From: Thermoguttaceae bacterium | GTDB lineage: Bacteria; Planctomycetota; Planctomycetia; Pirellulales; Thermoguttaceae | Direction: 5' to 3' | Length of the DNA stretch: 56,481 nucleotides | Assembly (NCBI GenBank): GCA_017550965.1 | Contig: JAFZNK010000071.1 | Location: forward strand, 1 to 56,481 | In this document: one piece after another, positions 25,606 to 35,179 of the stretch | Numbering within the stretch: the first letter of the stretch is position 1 | Layout: every line of letters begins with the position of its first letter | Translations under genes and position numbers: made by a program | Notes under the pieces: model-generated | What the model was told of the DNA's origin: nothing | Database searches by the model: none | Seen by the model: only the letters and a program-made list of their open reading frames with translations

Positions 25606-27420
25606 ATGAGCGACACTTTGCAACGACGCTTTTTATCAGGCGGAACACGAGCTTTATCTACGCTTATCGTCCTGACAATTCTTATGGGCGTCTTGGCGGA
25701 ATCGGCGTTTTCCGCTCCGCCGTCGCGTCGTAAAACGAACGCCGGCGAGACGACTTCCAGTTCTCCGGAAATTGACGGTTCGCGCGGCAATTCGGGAACG
25801 CGTCCTCGCGACGGACGTTCGCGCCGCGTTCGCGAGACAAACAACGGAGCGTTGCCGGAGTTGGAAACGTCGTTTTTTGAATTGCCGGAAGGAACCGACG
25901 ACGCTCGGAATTGGCTTGATCCCGAAAAATCGAACGAGTTGCGCGCTAAAGCGTTAGAAGCTGGAAAACTTTGTCGATCGACGTGGCCTGAATTTCCAGA
26001 AATTGACGAAAATAAAGTTAAAGCGTTGAAAATGCGCGTTATCGAACGCGGACACATTCGGCTCTATACCGATTTGCCAAAATCGGACGACGTCGATCAA
26101 ATCCCCGAAGCCCTCGACGCGGCCATTCCGCATATTTGCAAGTTTTTTGAAATTGACGCGTCGCGTTTTGACAATTTGCGCGTCGAAGCGTTTCTTATGA
26201 GCGACGTCAATTCTTTTATCGACATTCACGCTCTTAACGGCGAGCCGCGATTTCTCTACGGTTATTCGATGGGAGATCGAATTTTTGCAAAAGACCAACA
26301 ATTAGGTTATTACAATCGTTTTCTTCTTTTGCATGAACTTGTTCACACGTTAATGCACGAGATTTTTGGCGATTTGCGTCCTCGCTGGTATTCAGAAGGT
26401 TCTGCGGAGTATCTTGCGTTGCACGAATGGGATCCCAAGCGGAAAGAAATCAAGATTGCGCAGATTCCTAAATCGTACGAAGCGACTCCCGGATTTGGAC
26501 GATTGCGTCAAATTCAGGAAATCGTTAAAGAAAACAGAGCTCCCACGCTTTATAGAATAATAAATTTTGAGCCTCAGGATTTCGTCGACGTCTCGACATA
26601 TTCCTGGAGTTGGGCGTTGGTAATGTTTCTTAATAATTCGCCGAAGTACAAGGGAATAGCGGAATTACTTCCGTATTGGTCCCTGACGGACGAACCGAAT
26701 CGCCTTTTTGTGGACGCTATTGGAGATCGTTGGAACGAGTTAGAAAACGATTGGGCTGATTTCATCGGACGAATCGATTACAGCTACGATTTTGACGCTT
26801 CTTCGGTTGGCGAAGCGATTGCCGTTTCCTCAACGGGCGAAGTAGGAAACGGCGCGATTGTTGAAATTGCCGCCGACCGCGGTTGGCAAAACACCGGACT
26901 TCGTCTCGATGCAAACAGTTCGTATAAAATGACATGCGCCGGACGTTTCAAGTTCTATCTTTCGGGGCCTGACCGTTTGTTTAATTTTGAAGGAACGGGC
27001 GCGACCGTTCAGTATGTGAACGGCAAGCCGATAGGACGTTTAGAAGCGGTTGTCGTTCCCGATTCCGACGCGACGTCGTTTTACGATATTTACGGCTTCG
27101 ACGATGAACAGAACGAGCGACTTCCCAACTCGAGCGGATTTCGATTTAACGCGTTTCAGCATATGAGGACGAACGCGGATAGAACTCGATTTGGGGAGAA
27201 TTCCAGCGGGTTTGAGGACGAAGGAACTTCTTCGTCAAGCAAGGTTTCGGATCGTTTGTATAACGCGCTTTATCCCTGGAATTCCGGCGTGGAGTTTTCG
27301 AATTCTACGACGACGTATACGCCGACTCAATCCGGGGTTCTTTATATGCGAATCAACGCGATTCCTAAGGATCTAAAACGGAATTCAGGTTCGGTGAAAG
27401 TTCAAGTTAAATTAATGTGA
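25606..27420 (+). CDS. Exported HEXXH metalloprotease-like protein
   Basis: 604 residues from ATG 25606, with TTGGAGAAAG upstream. Signal peptide about 1-37 (ends AFSA). A low-complexity Arg/Ser/Thr linker follows to about 80. The core has H243-E-L-V-H247, then EGSAEY with Glu268 about 21 residues later, the gluzincin-type layout of two His and a Glu on zinc. A preceding region (VEAFLMSDVNSFI... with an aromatic-rich strand) is like peptidase MA-type domains. The C-terminal half (from about 410) is beta-rich, probably a binding or sandwich domain. Role: extracytoplasmic proteolysis is inferred; specificity unknown. The next gene follows after 32 nt, so the two are probably co-transcribed. Confidence 0.8.
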   Translation: MSDTLQRRFLSGGTRALSTLIVLTILMGVLAESAFSAPPSRRKTNAGETTSSSPEIDGSRGNSGTRPRDGRSRRVRETNNGALPELETSFFELPEGTDDARNWLDPEKSNELRAKALEAGKLCRSTWPEFPEIDENKVKALKMRVIERGHIRLYTDLPKSDDVDQIPEALDAAIPHICKFFEIDASRFDNLRVEAFLMSDVNSFIDIHALNGEPRFLYGYSMGDRIFAKDQQLGYYNRFLLLHELVHTLMHEIFGDLRPRWYSEGSAEYLALHEWDPKRKEIKIAQIPKSYEATPGFGRLRQIQEIVKENRAPTLYRIINFEPQDFVDVSTYSWSWALVMFLNNSPKYKGIAELLPYWSLTDEPNRLFVDAIGDRWNELENDWADFIGRIDYSYDFDASSVGEAIAVSSTGEVGNGAIVEIAADRGWQNTGLRLDANSSYKMTCAGRFKFYLSGPDRLFNFEGTGATVQYVNGKPIGRLEAVVVPDSDATSFYDIYGFDDEQNERLPNSSGFRFNAFQHMRTNADRTRFGENSSGFEDEGTSSSSKVSDRLYNALYPWNSGVEFSNSTTTYTPTQSGVLYMRINAIPKDLKRNSGSVKVQVKLM

Positions 27421-27452
27421 CGTCGGCTTATCGTTCAATGAAAGGATTAGAA

Positions 27453-28682
27453 ATGAGAGAGTCTTTTTTGAATCGTTCGATTTTTCAAAGTCGAACGGCG
27501 ATTGTTTTAGCGTCCGTATTTCTTCTTGTCGCGTCGTCGTTTTCTTTTGCCGACGAGCCTTCCGGAATTGGAACGCCGGAGGACTGGAAGGAGAAATTGT
27601 TTGCTTCCGACGCCAGAATTACGCTTAAAGAACCGCAACTCGACGCCGTTGTTTTGCTCGCGCCCGAGGCTGTGTTAAAATATAAGGCCCCGGAGGAGCG
27701 CGGTTGGGACGCGGCTTATTCTCCCGCTTCCGCAAAAGAAGGGAAGAACGAGTGTTCGCTTCCGACTCCGGTTCGTTTCAGCTGGGAATGGTCGGACGAC
27801 GTCGACGGGCAGTTTACGCTTCAGCTTTCAACGGAGCGGAATTTTCTCGATTGTATAGAAATCGAATGCGGTCGGGAAACGGCCTGCGAAGCGACGAATC
27901 TGGATATTGGAACGACTTATTTCTGGCGTGTTAAAATCAAAACGCCAAACGCCGATCCAAACGATCAAACCCTGACTACGACTTTTTCTCCGACGTCTTG
28001 TTTCTCAACCGCGCCCGATCCGCCGCGCTGGTTCAACGTGCTTGGCGTTTCTAACTTCCGCGACTTCGGAGGTTGGAAAGCCGCTAACGGAAAGCGCGTC
28101 AAGAAAGGCATGATCTATCGCGGAACAGAAATGGACGGGCATTTCGGCTTGTCCGAGGACGGTAAACGCTTTATGTTGGACGAACTTGGAATCCGTTCCG
28201 ACTTTGATCTTCGCGGACCCGGCGAATGGGGAAACGTTCCGGATTACAGTTCTCCTCTTGGCGAAAACGTTCGTTGGATCAATTTTCGTATTGGCGCCTA
28301 CGACTCAATTTTTACCGACGAACAAAAAGTTCTTTATCGCGATATTTTCAAAACGCTGACCGACGAGAGCGTTTATCCGACCTACGTCCACTGCTGGGGC
28401 GGAGCTGATCGCACCGGCACGTTGATCATGATGATCAAAGCGATTCTAGGCGTAAGCGACAACGACCTTTGCGCCGATTACGAGATGACGACTTTTTCCA
28501 CCATCGGCGAACGATATATTCACGCGGACTATTTTGAAAAACTGACTAAGGGGTTGGAAAACTTTGGAGGAAAAGACGCTCCTTTGTCTGTTAAATTCGA
28601 GAACTACCTGAAGTCGATTGGGGTAACTGAAGAAGAACTTGACAAGATTCGAGAGCTGCTTTTGGAAGACGCTGAAGAATAA
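27453..28682 (+). CDS. Exported tyrosine phosphatase-family protein
   Basis: 409 residues from ATG 27453 (AAAGGA 6 nt upstream; ATG 27438 is less well placed). Signal peptide about 1-33 (SFSFADE). Residues about 100-175 form a fibronectin III-like module (FSWEWSDD, TTYFWRVKI). The phosphatase domain starts near 190 with GVSNFRDFGGWKA and IYRGTEMD, then LGIRSDFDLR, and carries the P-loop HCWGGADRTG with nucleophile Cys314 and Arg320 (C-x5-R). This is the 'protein-tyrosine/serine phosphatase Y_phosphatase3' type. Exported forms may act on phosphoinositides or inositol phosphates rather than protein. Paired with the HEXXH protein; a terminator follows. Confidence 0.88.
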   Translation: MRESFLNRSIFQSRTAIVLASVFLLVASSFSFADEPSGIGTPEDWKEKLFASDARITLKEPQLDAVVLLAPEAVLKYKAPEERGWDAAYSPASAKEGKNECSLPTPVRFSWEWSDDVDGQFTLQLSTERNFLDCIEIECGRETACEATNLDIGTTYFWRVKIKTPNADPNDQTLTTTFSPTSCFSTAPDPPRWFNVLGVSNFRDFGGWKAANGKRVKKGMIYRGTEMDGHFGLSEDGKRFMLDELGIRSDFDLRGPGEWGNVPDYSSPLGENVRWINFRIGAYDSIFTDEQKVLYRDIFKTLTDESVYPTYVHCWGGADRTGTLIMMIKAILGVSDNDLCADYEMTTFSTIGERYIHADYFEKLTKGLENFGGKDAPLSVKFENYLKSIGVTEEELDKIRELLLEDAEE

Positions 28683-28707
28683 TTCCTTTTTTACCGCATC
28701 GACAAAT

Positions 28708-28750
28708 AAACGCTCGGCAATCTCTTGGGAAACTGCCGAGCGTTTTTCTT
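28708..28750. terminator. Bidirectional intrinsic terminator
   Basis: 12-bp perfect arms (AAACGCTCGGCA) at 28708-28719 and 28734-28745, followed by TTC and T-rich sequence; lies between convergent genes. Confidence 0.8.
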
Positions 28751-28771
28751 TGCAACGCGGAAAAACGGAGG

Positions 28772-31700
28772 TTAATCGACGCGCCAGGTTGAACCGACTA
28801 GTTTGTCGAGGTCAAGATCGTTGAGTTTCTTTCCTTCCTGTTTCGCGTCGCGAGTCACTTTGGCGCGAAGCTGGAAGTATTCGTAACGTTTTTCCTGATC
28901 GACTTCTACGGCGGCAACCGGTTCGAAATTCTCTTCCTCTCCGCGTCCCTGTTTCGCTAAACGCGATTTTCCAAGAGCGATGAGCGCAAGCGCTTCTTTA
29001 TAATCGGCGGAAGTCGCGCGGTCGTCGCCCCATTTGTTCAAACAGGGGCTGAGTTCCGGTCGGTCGAAGAGAACGTTTTGAGCGAGCGTAAGACCGTTTT
29101 GGCCGGTAAGTTCTTCCAAGCGTTTGGTTTCTTCGTTTGTCAGAGGGGAACGTCCGTAAGGATTGTCTCGGTAGGCGGAACCATACGTCGGATAATACGG
29201 GCCATTAATGTCGATCCATGTAACGACGCGTAAGAACGCTTCGGGATCGGTTGTTTTATCAACGTAGACTCCGAGCTCTTTACGTTTGGCGTCGATTTCC
29301 GGCTTCGGATGTCCTTCAAGGAAAATCTTTGCGAGTTTACTCTGCGTCGAACCCCAGAAATAAGGTTCGAACGTGTTGTGAGGACCGGCGCCGGGAACGC
29401 GGACAAATCCTTTTGTACGAAGTTGCCAATATGACGCGTTAAACGCCGCGTTGCGATCGCCGGCAAGAACGAGCGTTTCGCCCGCGCTTTTGCCGTAATC
29501 GTGACAGCCGACGCAATACTTGTCGAAGACGGGCTGAACTTCTTCGAGATAACTAAACAGACGAGGTTCGCCAAACCACGGTTCAAGAGTTTTGGGCGTT
29601 CCCGATTCCGCCGCGCCCGCGAGCGTTCCCGAGGTCGGCGCGTCGATGCGGCTTTCGTGACAGCCGACGCACGCGTTTGTTTCGCCCGGTCGCGCCATGA
29701 TTCCGCTTCGCATCGACTGAATCAGCATTTGGTTTTCGTCGAGGAGTTGGAAGTATACGAATTTTTCCGCGGGAACGGCAAAGGAAACGCTTCCGTCCTC
29801 TTCGACGGGAACCGTTCCCAAAATACGTTTATTATTGAAGTCGTCCCAAGCCATGCCGGGAGCTTGCGTTCCGCTGCCCTGCCAGTTGGCCTGGGTCCAA
29901 AAACGTTTTTCGGGCGATTCGACGACGCGAAGATATTTAACGGCGCCTTTTTGCACTTTATCCATGCCGAATCCTTCGTACACGTTGGAAACGTGGAAGT
30001 ACCCGTTAGGATCGTTGGGATCGCCCCGATCGGCGATTGTTTTGGGCGGATCTGTGGGCGAAATCGGCTGAGGATCGAAGCAGCCCGGCGCGTCGGTATG
30101 CACGAGGATCGACCCTCCGTCAGGATCGAGAACATAAACGCCCATTTCTTCGCCGTTTCCCGTTTGACCGGACGCCAAGATATAGCCGTCGTCGAGTGGG
30201 AACGGGTCTTCGTATTTACGAGGCGTTCGAGAGAACGTGTCGTATTTAACCGCTTCCAGGAACGGGTCGGCGGCAGGCGCGTCGGAAACCCAGTCGATCG
30301 TCTCAGGCGGCCACGTCTGAAGAACCGGAGCGCGTCCGTCGACGCCGAGTCTTCGATCGATCAACGCGATCGAACCCCAGGGACGATCGTGACACGAACC
30401 GAGAACGCAAACGAAGACGGAATCGTCGTCGGGAGTTGGCTTAGCGTCGATGACTCCGCCCGGCGAGGCGGTGTTGTTGCCCCAAAAGATTTCATGTTTC
30501 GTTCCGTCCGGGTTGGCGACCCAAACGCCTTGCGCGTCGCCGAAGTTACGGTCGACGTATTCCCAACGGTCGTAAATGATTCGTCCGTCGGAGAGCAACG
30601 CGGCGTGTCCTTCGAAGAGGGTGCTCTTGCCAATTTGTTCAATGTTGGAACCGTCGCCGTTCATCTTGTACAAATTACACATGATGTGTCTGTTGCACAT
30701 GCAGTATTTCGGCTCGCGGGTGGACGAGAAGACGATTTCGCCCGTCGGAAGATAGATCGGATCGACGTCGCTGGCGCCGGAGACAAACGTCAATTGTTTA
30801 AAACCTTTGATTTTCGCTATTTCGTCTTGCGTCGCATTCGCTTTGATTACAATCGTCGGTCGTTTGTAATCGATGGTCATTTCAGCGATATGGTAGTCGT
30901 CTTCTTTTGATTTTCGGAACGAGAAGAGAACTTTTTTAGCGTCGAACGAAAGGCTCGGATCACGGACAACCCCGTCGGGGAGTTCCAAGAGCGTTTTCGT
31001 CGAATCGTCTTTTTTGAACCAAACGACGAGCGCTGTGTTGCCGACGAAACTGTTTTCGTTGATTTCTCCTTTTTGAAAGATCGTCGCGGTGTTATGGTGG
31101 TCGGGACGGTATTGCGCTCGGCGGACGTACAGGACCGCGTCGGGCGTATTAACGAGCGCCTGCTCGCGCAATTTCTTTTCCTTCTCCGCTTTTTCGGCGG
31201 CGATTCGCGCAAACGCCCCTTTTCTAAGCGACGTTCCGGCAGGGTCGAGAACGCCGGCAATTTGGAAGTTGTCGCATCGAATATGCGCCCATCCGCCGGT
31301 TTCCTGATCGATCACTCGAATCAGCGCTTTTTTCCCTTTATACTGAGCGACGTTCCATTCGACGGGATCGAGTTTTTGATTGTCTTTTCCACGCGCTTCC
31401 AACACGGGCTCGACGTCGCCGTCCTCTTTGAGTAAGGCCAATTCAACGCGAACGTTTTTACGAGCGCCTCCGCCTCCGATGAGGAACGTTATTTTATCGC
31501 CCGTGATTTTGAAGGCGGGAGATTCGACGACGCAGAGAACGTCGTCGGTAGGCGCGGCGTTTGCGGTTGATTCAAGCGTTGTAAGATAATAGGTTCCGTT
31601 CTTTTGATAAGGAACGGATTCGTCGTGAAATTCAGCGGAACGCGAACCGATCGGTTTCGTATTTTCGCCTTCGACGATCGACCAACCTTCTTTTGCAAGG

Positions 31701-31840
31701 TCGCCCGACTCGAAATCGAAAACAACGACGCCCGTTTTGGGTTTTTCCTGCGCGTCGACGGCGATTGTCGCCATAGATAGCGCGAATAAAGGGAGCGCCA
31801 ACGCCGTTAGACGTCGGAGCGTTGAAAAACGTTTAACCAT
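28772..31840 (-). CDS. HzsA-related exported protein with two c-type haem motifs
   Basis: 1022 residues from ATG 31840 (GAGGGG 8 nt upstream). Signal peptide about 1-30 (VDAQEK). An N-terminal beta-sandwich (about 40-195) resembles the sugar-binding module of levanase-like proteins. A WD40/TolB-like propeller with repeated 'DGxxIYDRWEYVDR' blades spans about 230-690. Two haem c attachment motifs follow: C724-VGC-H728 and C776-VGC-H780. YCMCNRHIMC near 378 adds four cysteines on one blade. This layout matches the HzsA-related family of Planctomycetota, named after the hydrazine synthase alpha subunit; membership does not imply hydrazine synthesis, since HzsB/C and anammox genes are absent. A periplasmic electron-transfer or redox-enzyme role is inferred. 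Confidence 0.88.
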   Translation of the reverse strand: MVKRFSTLRRLTALALPLFALSMATIAVDAQEKPKTGVVVFDFESGDLAKEGWSIVEGENTKPIGSRSAEFHDESVPYQKNGTYYLTTLESTANAAPTDDVLCVVESPAFKITGDKITFLIGGGGARKNVRVELALLKEDGDVEPVLEARGKDNQKLDPVEWNVAQYKGKKALIRVIDQETGGWAHIRCDNFQIAGVLDPAGTSLRKGAFARIAAEKAEKEKKLREQALVNTPDAVLYVRRAQYRPDHHNTATIFQKGEINENSFVGNTALVVWFKKDDSTKTLLELPDGVVRDPSLSFDAKKVLFSFRKSKEDDYHIAEMTIDYKRPTIVIKANATQDEIAKIKGFKQLTFVSGASDVDPIYLPTGEIVFSSTREPKYCMCNRHIMCNLYKMNGDGSNIEQIGKSTLFEGHAALLSDGRIIYDRWEYVDRNFGDAQGVWVANPDGTKHEIFWGNNTASPGGVIDAKPTPDDDSVFVCVLGSCHDRPWGSIALIDRRLGVDGRAPVLQTWPPETIDWVSDAPAADPFLEAVKYDTFSRTPRKYEDPFPLDDGYILASGQTGNGEEMGVYVLDPDGGSILVHTDAPGCFDPQPISPTDPPKTIADRGDPNDPNGYFHVSNVYEGFGMDKVQKGAVKYLRVVESPEKRFWTQANWQGSGTQAPGMAWDDFNNKRILGTVPVEEDGSVSFAVPAEKFVYFQLLDENQMLIQSMRSGIMARPGETNACVGCHESRIDAPTSGTLAGAAESGTPKTLEPWFGEPRLFSYLEEVQPVFDKYCVGCHDYGKSAGETLVLAGDRNAAFNASYWQLRTKGFVRVPGAGPHNTFEPYFWGSTQSKLAKIFLEGHPKPEIDAKRKELGVYVDKTTDPEAFLRVVTWIDINGPYYPTYGSAYRDNPYGRSPLTNEETKRLEELTGQNGLTLAQNVLFDRPELSPCLNKWGDDRATSADYKEALALIALGKSRLAKQGRGEEENFEPVAAVEVDQEKRYEYFQLRAKVTRDAKQEGKKLNDLDLDKLVGSTWRVD

Positions 31841-32109
31841 GACCGACCCCTCATTGTCGAAAAAGGTAAAAGACGGCGATAAACCGACTTTTCAATCGAA
31901 TCCAATTTGTTTTTGCGGATTATACGGCGCGCGTAAAAGACGACGCTGAAACCGCTTTACAAATCATACCTTTATAAAAGTTGAAAATCAAGCGAACGAA
32001 TCTAATTTTGTCTAAATTTGGAGTTTTTATTTTTATCGTTTTCTTTGTGCAAAAGAGCGTCGTCGCCGTTTTTCAAACAATGGGCGGCGTTTCGTTCCAA
32101 AATTTTTCG

Positions 32110-32138
32110 TTGCGCGAAGGCCGGAACGAAGGTATAAT
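32110..32138 (+). promoter_or_regulatory. Promoter for mtnA
   Basis: TTGCGC at 32110-32115, 17-nt spacer, perfect TATAAT at 32133-32138; about 94 nt before ATG 32232. The rest of the 31841-32231 spacer shows nothing else. Confidence 0.6.
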
Positions 32139-32231
32139 GGTGCAGAGACGGGGCGCAAGCGGCAGCGAAGCGATTTCGCGCGTCGACTTGCGTCTTTTTG
32201 TTTTCACGCCGTACTATTTGCAGGTTTGCTC

Positions 32232-33389
32232 ATGAGCTTAACGCACAAACTTCATTCATTGGCTTGGAAAGTTCCCTCCAAGGCGACGACTTCCATCGAC
32301 GCTTTCGTTTGCGGCTGGCTCGAAATGCTTGACCAGACGGCGCTCCCCACGACGTTGAAGACGGTCGACTGCCGTACGATAGAGACCGTGTGGGAAGGAA
32401 TTAAAGCTCTTCGAGTTCGTGGCGCCCCTGCGATTGGAATCTCTGCGGCTTACGGCGTTTGCGTCGGGCTGCAGACGATTTTTTACGACGTCGACGGAAC
32501 GCGTCGCACGCCGGGCGAAGACGAGTTTTTCGCGCGATTGGACGAAGCGACAGAATACCTCGCGACGAGTCGTCCGACCGCCGTCAATCTCTTCTGGGCG
32601 CTTGACCGAATGAAGGCCAAAGGCGAGTCGTTGCGCGGTCGGATGAGCGTCGAGGAAATCGCGAGCGCCCTTCTTGACGAAGCGAAATTGATTCATGAAG
32701 AGGACGTCGCGCTTTGCCGTAAAATGGGGCGGTACGGCGCAAGTCTGATTAAAGACGGAGGCGGTTATTTAACGCACTGCAACGCCGGCGGTCTTGCCAC
32801 GGGCGAGTATGGAACGGCGTTGGCCGCGTTTTATTGGGCAAGCGAAGAAGAGGGTAAGAAAATACGCGTTTATGCCGACGAGACGCGTCCGCTTCTTCAA
32901 GGGGCGCGTCTGACCGCCTGGGAATTGCATGAAAACGGAATCGACGTCACGGTGATTTGCGATTCGATGGCGGCGGTCGTCATGCTTCAGGGTAAAATTG
33001 ACGCTGTGTTTGTAGGCGCGGATCGTATCGCGAGCAACGGCGACACAGCCAATAAAATCGGAACTTATATGGTCGCGCTTTGCGCCAAACGACACGGAAT
33101 ACCGTTTTACGTCGTCGCTCCCCGATCAACGTTCGATTTAAGTTTAGAGAGCGGCGCGCAGATTCCGATTGAAGAGCGCGATCCGGAAGAGATTCGTCGC
33201 GGATTTGGCAGACAGACGGCTCCTGACGGCGTCGAGATTTATAATCCCGCGTTTGACGTTACTCCCTCCGAATTAATTACGGGGATCGTTACAGAGAACG
33301 GCGTTATTTCGCCGATAACCCCAAAGATGATTGCGGAAGTCGTCGGGAACAATAGGACGGTAGACGACGTCTTAAAAGAACAGAACTGA
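32232..33389 (+). CDS. mtnA: S-methyl-5-thioribose-1-phosphate isomerase
   Basis: 385 residues from ATG 32232. MtnA converts 5-methylthioribose-1-phosphate to the ribulose form in methionine salvage. Family blocks: IKALRVRGAPAIGISAAYG (catalytic loop), THCNAGGLATGEYGTAL, ETRPLLQGARLTAWEL, ICDSMAA, VFVGADRIASNGDTANKIGT (catalytic Asp and Asn) and FYVVAPRSTFD. Slightly longer than typical at the N-terminus. Related eIF2B-like sugar isomerases share the fold, but the catalytic signature is that of MtnA. No other methionine-salvage gene is in the window. Followed by an unrelated-looking acidic protein. Confidence 0.96.
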   Translation: MSLTHKLHSLAWKVPSKATTSIDAFVCGWLEMLDQTALPTTLKTVDCRTIETVWEGIKALRVRGAPAIGISAAYGVCVGLQTIFYDVDGTRRTPGEDEFFARLDEATEYLATSRPTAVNLFWALDRMKAKGESLRGRMSVEEIASALLDEAKLIHEEDVALCRKMGRYGASLIKDGGGYLTHCNAGGLATGEYGTALAAFYWASEEEGKKIRVYADETRPLLQGARLTAWELHENGIDVTVICDSMAAVVMLQGKIDAVFVGADRIASNGDTANKIGTYMVALCAKRHGIPFYVVAPRSTFDLSLESGAQIPIEERDPEEIRRGFGRQTAPDGVEIYNPAFDVTPSELITGIVTENGVISPITPKMIAEVVGNNRTVDDVLKEQN

Positions 33390-33490
33390 CTCGGCAGAGT
33401 CGGCGATCGTCGCATTGATTAATCTTAAGACGCAAAGAACGTCGTCTAAAAAACAACGAACTAATACGACGTTGACAACGGGGGCTTATT

Positions 33491-34363
33491 ATGGCAAGAG
33501 ACTATAACGAATATAACGACTTAGGGGTTCGTTTTGTCTATCCGAAAAATTGGTTTGTTCGTACGGAGACGTGGGATAAAGGGACGTACAGCATTACCGT
33601 CGACTGCCCTGAGGGAAGTTTTTGGTCGATTTCTATTTTCCCCAAAGGCGTAAATCTTGATAAGGCGGCGAAAGACATTGTGGAAACAATGCACGCCGAA
33701 TATGAAGAGATGGAAGAACGCGAGGTCAAGCATTATGTCGCGGATTACGTTTTGTCCGGCTATGAAATCGATTTCTTCTATCTCGACTTAACGAGCGCCG
33801 CGACCGCGTTGAAATTCGAGGACGAACGCCGGGGCTACGTCATCTATTGGCAAACGTGCGACCATCTTACTACCGAAGGAGACGACGAACTTCGCTCCGA
33901 TATTTTTGACGCGATGACGCATACGCTTGTTTCCAATCTTACAGGTCAGGAGGACGATTGGGGCGAGGAAGAAGACGAAGCGCATTTCGAGCGAAAATTG
34001 TCGGATCGAGAAACGGTCGCTCAAAAGGCTGAAGAGAATCGCGAGTACCTGCGACGAAAATACGGTCGTCTTCAGGCGAAAGAACAGGAGCGGCGTTGGC
34101 GTCAGGGCGGCGAAGAGGATTTGTTCCCAGACTATCACGGTTTTCAAATTTATCAGCATTCTTCTGTCGCTAACGACGAACGTATCGAAGATTTTCTTCG
34201 GGCTTCTGCCGACACAGCCGATCAGGAAGACGAATTTGTAGAAGACGAAAAAGATCAAGAGCGGCATTATTACGACGACGATCCGGACGAAGCTAAAGAC
34301 GTTGACAAAGACGATTACGAATATGACGACGATTTAGACTCCGACGATTTGGACGACGTTTGA
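33491..34363 (+). CDS. Acidic-tailed protein with PsbP/DUF1795-like N-terminal region
   Basis: 290 residues from ATG 33491 (run of Gs about 8 nt upstream). No signal peptide. The N-terminal 140 residues form a regular beta-alpha-beta pattern (GVRFVYPKNW, SWSISIFP, VADYVLSGYEIDFFYLDLTS) reminiscent of PsbP/DcrB-like folds, but assignment is tentative. A charged coiled region follows, then an extremely acidic tail from about 235 (more than half Asp/Glu). The sirtuin gene begins 15 nt after its stop, so the two are very likely co-transcribed. Function unknown. Confidence 0.75.
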   Translation: MARDYNEYNDLGVRFVYPKNWFVRTETWDKGTYSITVDCPEGSFWSISIFPKGVNLDKAAKDIVETMHAEYEEMEEREVKHYVADYVLSGYEIDFFYLDLTSAATALKFEDERRGYVIYWQTCDHLTTEGDDELRSDIFDAMTHTLVSNLTGQEDDWGEEEDEAHFERKLSDRETVAQKAEENREYLRRKYGRLQAKEQERRWRQGGEEDLFPDYHGFQIYQHSSVANDERIEDFLRASADTADQEDEFVEDEKDQERHYYDDDPDEAKDVDKDDYEYDDDLDSDDLDDV

Positions 34364-34378
34364 CAACGGAGCCCCGGC

Positions 34379-35179
34379 ATGTCGAAAGAGTTTTATTCAA
34401 GTTCGGAATTTGAGGCGTCGTCCGGCCTTGACCTGGACGCTCAAATTGAGTTGTTGGCCGAGAAATTTTGTTCCGCGCGTCGAATCGCTTTTTTGACGGG
34501 CGCAGGGATTTCTACGGACAGCGGAATTCCTGATTTTCGCTCGTCGACAGGGATTTATCAAACGACTTCGGAAGAACTTTTTTCGATCGATTATTTCCTT
34601 GCTAATCCGGGAGATTTTTATCGTGTGTTCGCCGTTTTTTATCGGGGAATTGTCGACGCTAAGCCAAATTCCGGACATTTGGCGATCGCGGAGCTCGAGC
34701 GGCGTTGCGGCAAGGCGGTCGACGTGGTTACTCAGAATATCGACGCGTTGCATAGCGTCGCCGGTTCGACAAACGTAGCCGAAATTCACGGAACGATAAG
34801 AACGGCGTCATGCTTAAGTTGCGAAAAGAAGTATGCGCAGGATTATTTCGATTCGGACATGCGTTCCGGACGCGTTCCTCATTGCGCGTGCGGCGGCGTG
34901 TTGAAACCGGACGTTACTTTTTTCGGCGAACAGCTGCCGGAACAGGCGTTCGTCCAGGCTCGACGGGCGATGTGGGACGCGCGTTTGCTCGTCGTCGCAG
35001 GGACGTCTTTGCAGGTTTATCCCGCCGCGGGACTTCCTCGCGAGTGCGACGCGGGCGCTCCTTTTGTCGTGATCAATAAGACTCCCACGCCGTTAGATTC
35101 GCAGGCGTCTCTCGTTTTTCACGCGCCGATAGGAGAGGTTTTGCCCAAAGCGGTTTCTCTTATTTCGCCTAAGTCGTAA
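34379..35179 (+). CDS. Sir2-family NAD-dependent protein deacylase
   Basis: 266 residues from ATG 34379 (CGGAG 9 nt upstream). Sirtuins remove acyl groups from Lys using NAD. Signature motifs: TGAGISTDSGIPDFR (NAD-binding loop), TQNIDALH, EIHG (catalytic His), structural zinc Cys pairs CLSC and CAC near 141 and 170, KPDVTFFGE and VAGTSLQVYPA. Length is normal. Probably co-transcribed with the acidic-tailed protein upstream, which might be a substrate or partner; that link is inference only. Confidence 0.95.
   Translation: MSKEFYSSSEFEASSGLDLDAQIELLAEKFCSARRIAFLTGAGISTDSGIPDFRSSTGIYQTTSEELFSIDYFLANPGDFYRVFAVFYRGIVDAKPNSGHLAIAELERRCGKAVDVVTQNIDALHSVAGSTNVAEIHGTIRTASCLSCEKKYAQDYFDSDMRSGRVPHCACGGVLKPDVTFFGEQLPEQAFVQARRAMWDARLLVVAGTSLQVYPAAGLPRECDAGAPFVVINKTPTPLDSQASLVFHAPIGEVLPKAVSLISPKS

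Noticed and set aside
29501..30910. Open antisense frame of about 469 codons opposite the HzsA-related gene
   Set aside because: Arg/Phe-rich nonsense translation opposite a gene with haem motifs and signal peptide.
28772..31840. Call as true hydrazine synthase subunit
   Set aside because: No HzsB/HzsC or anammox genes nearby; family resemblance alone does not support the reaction.
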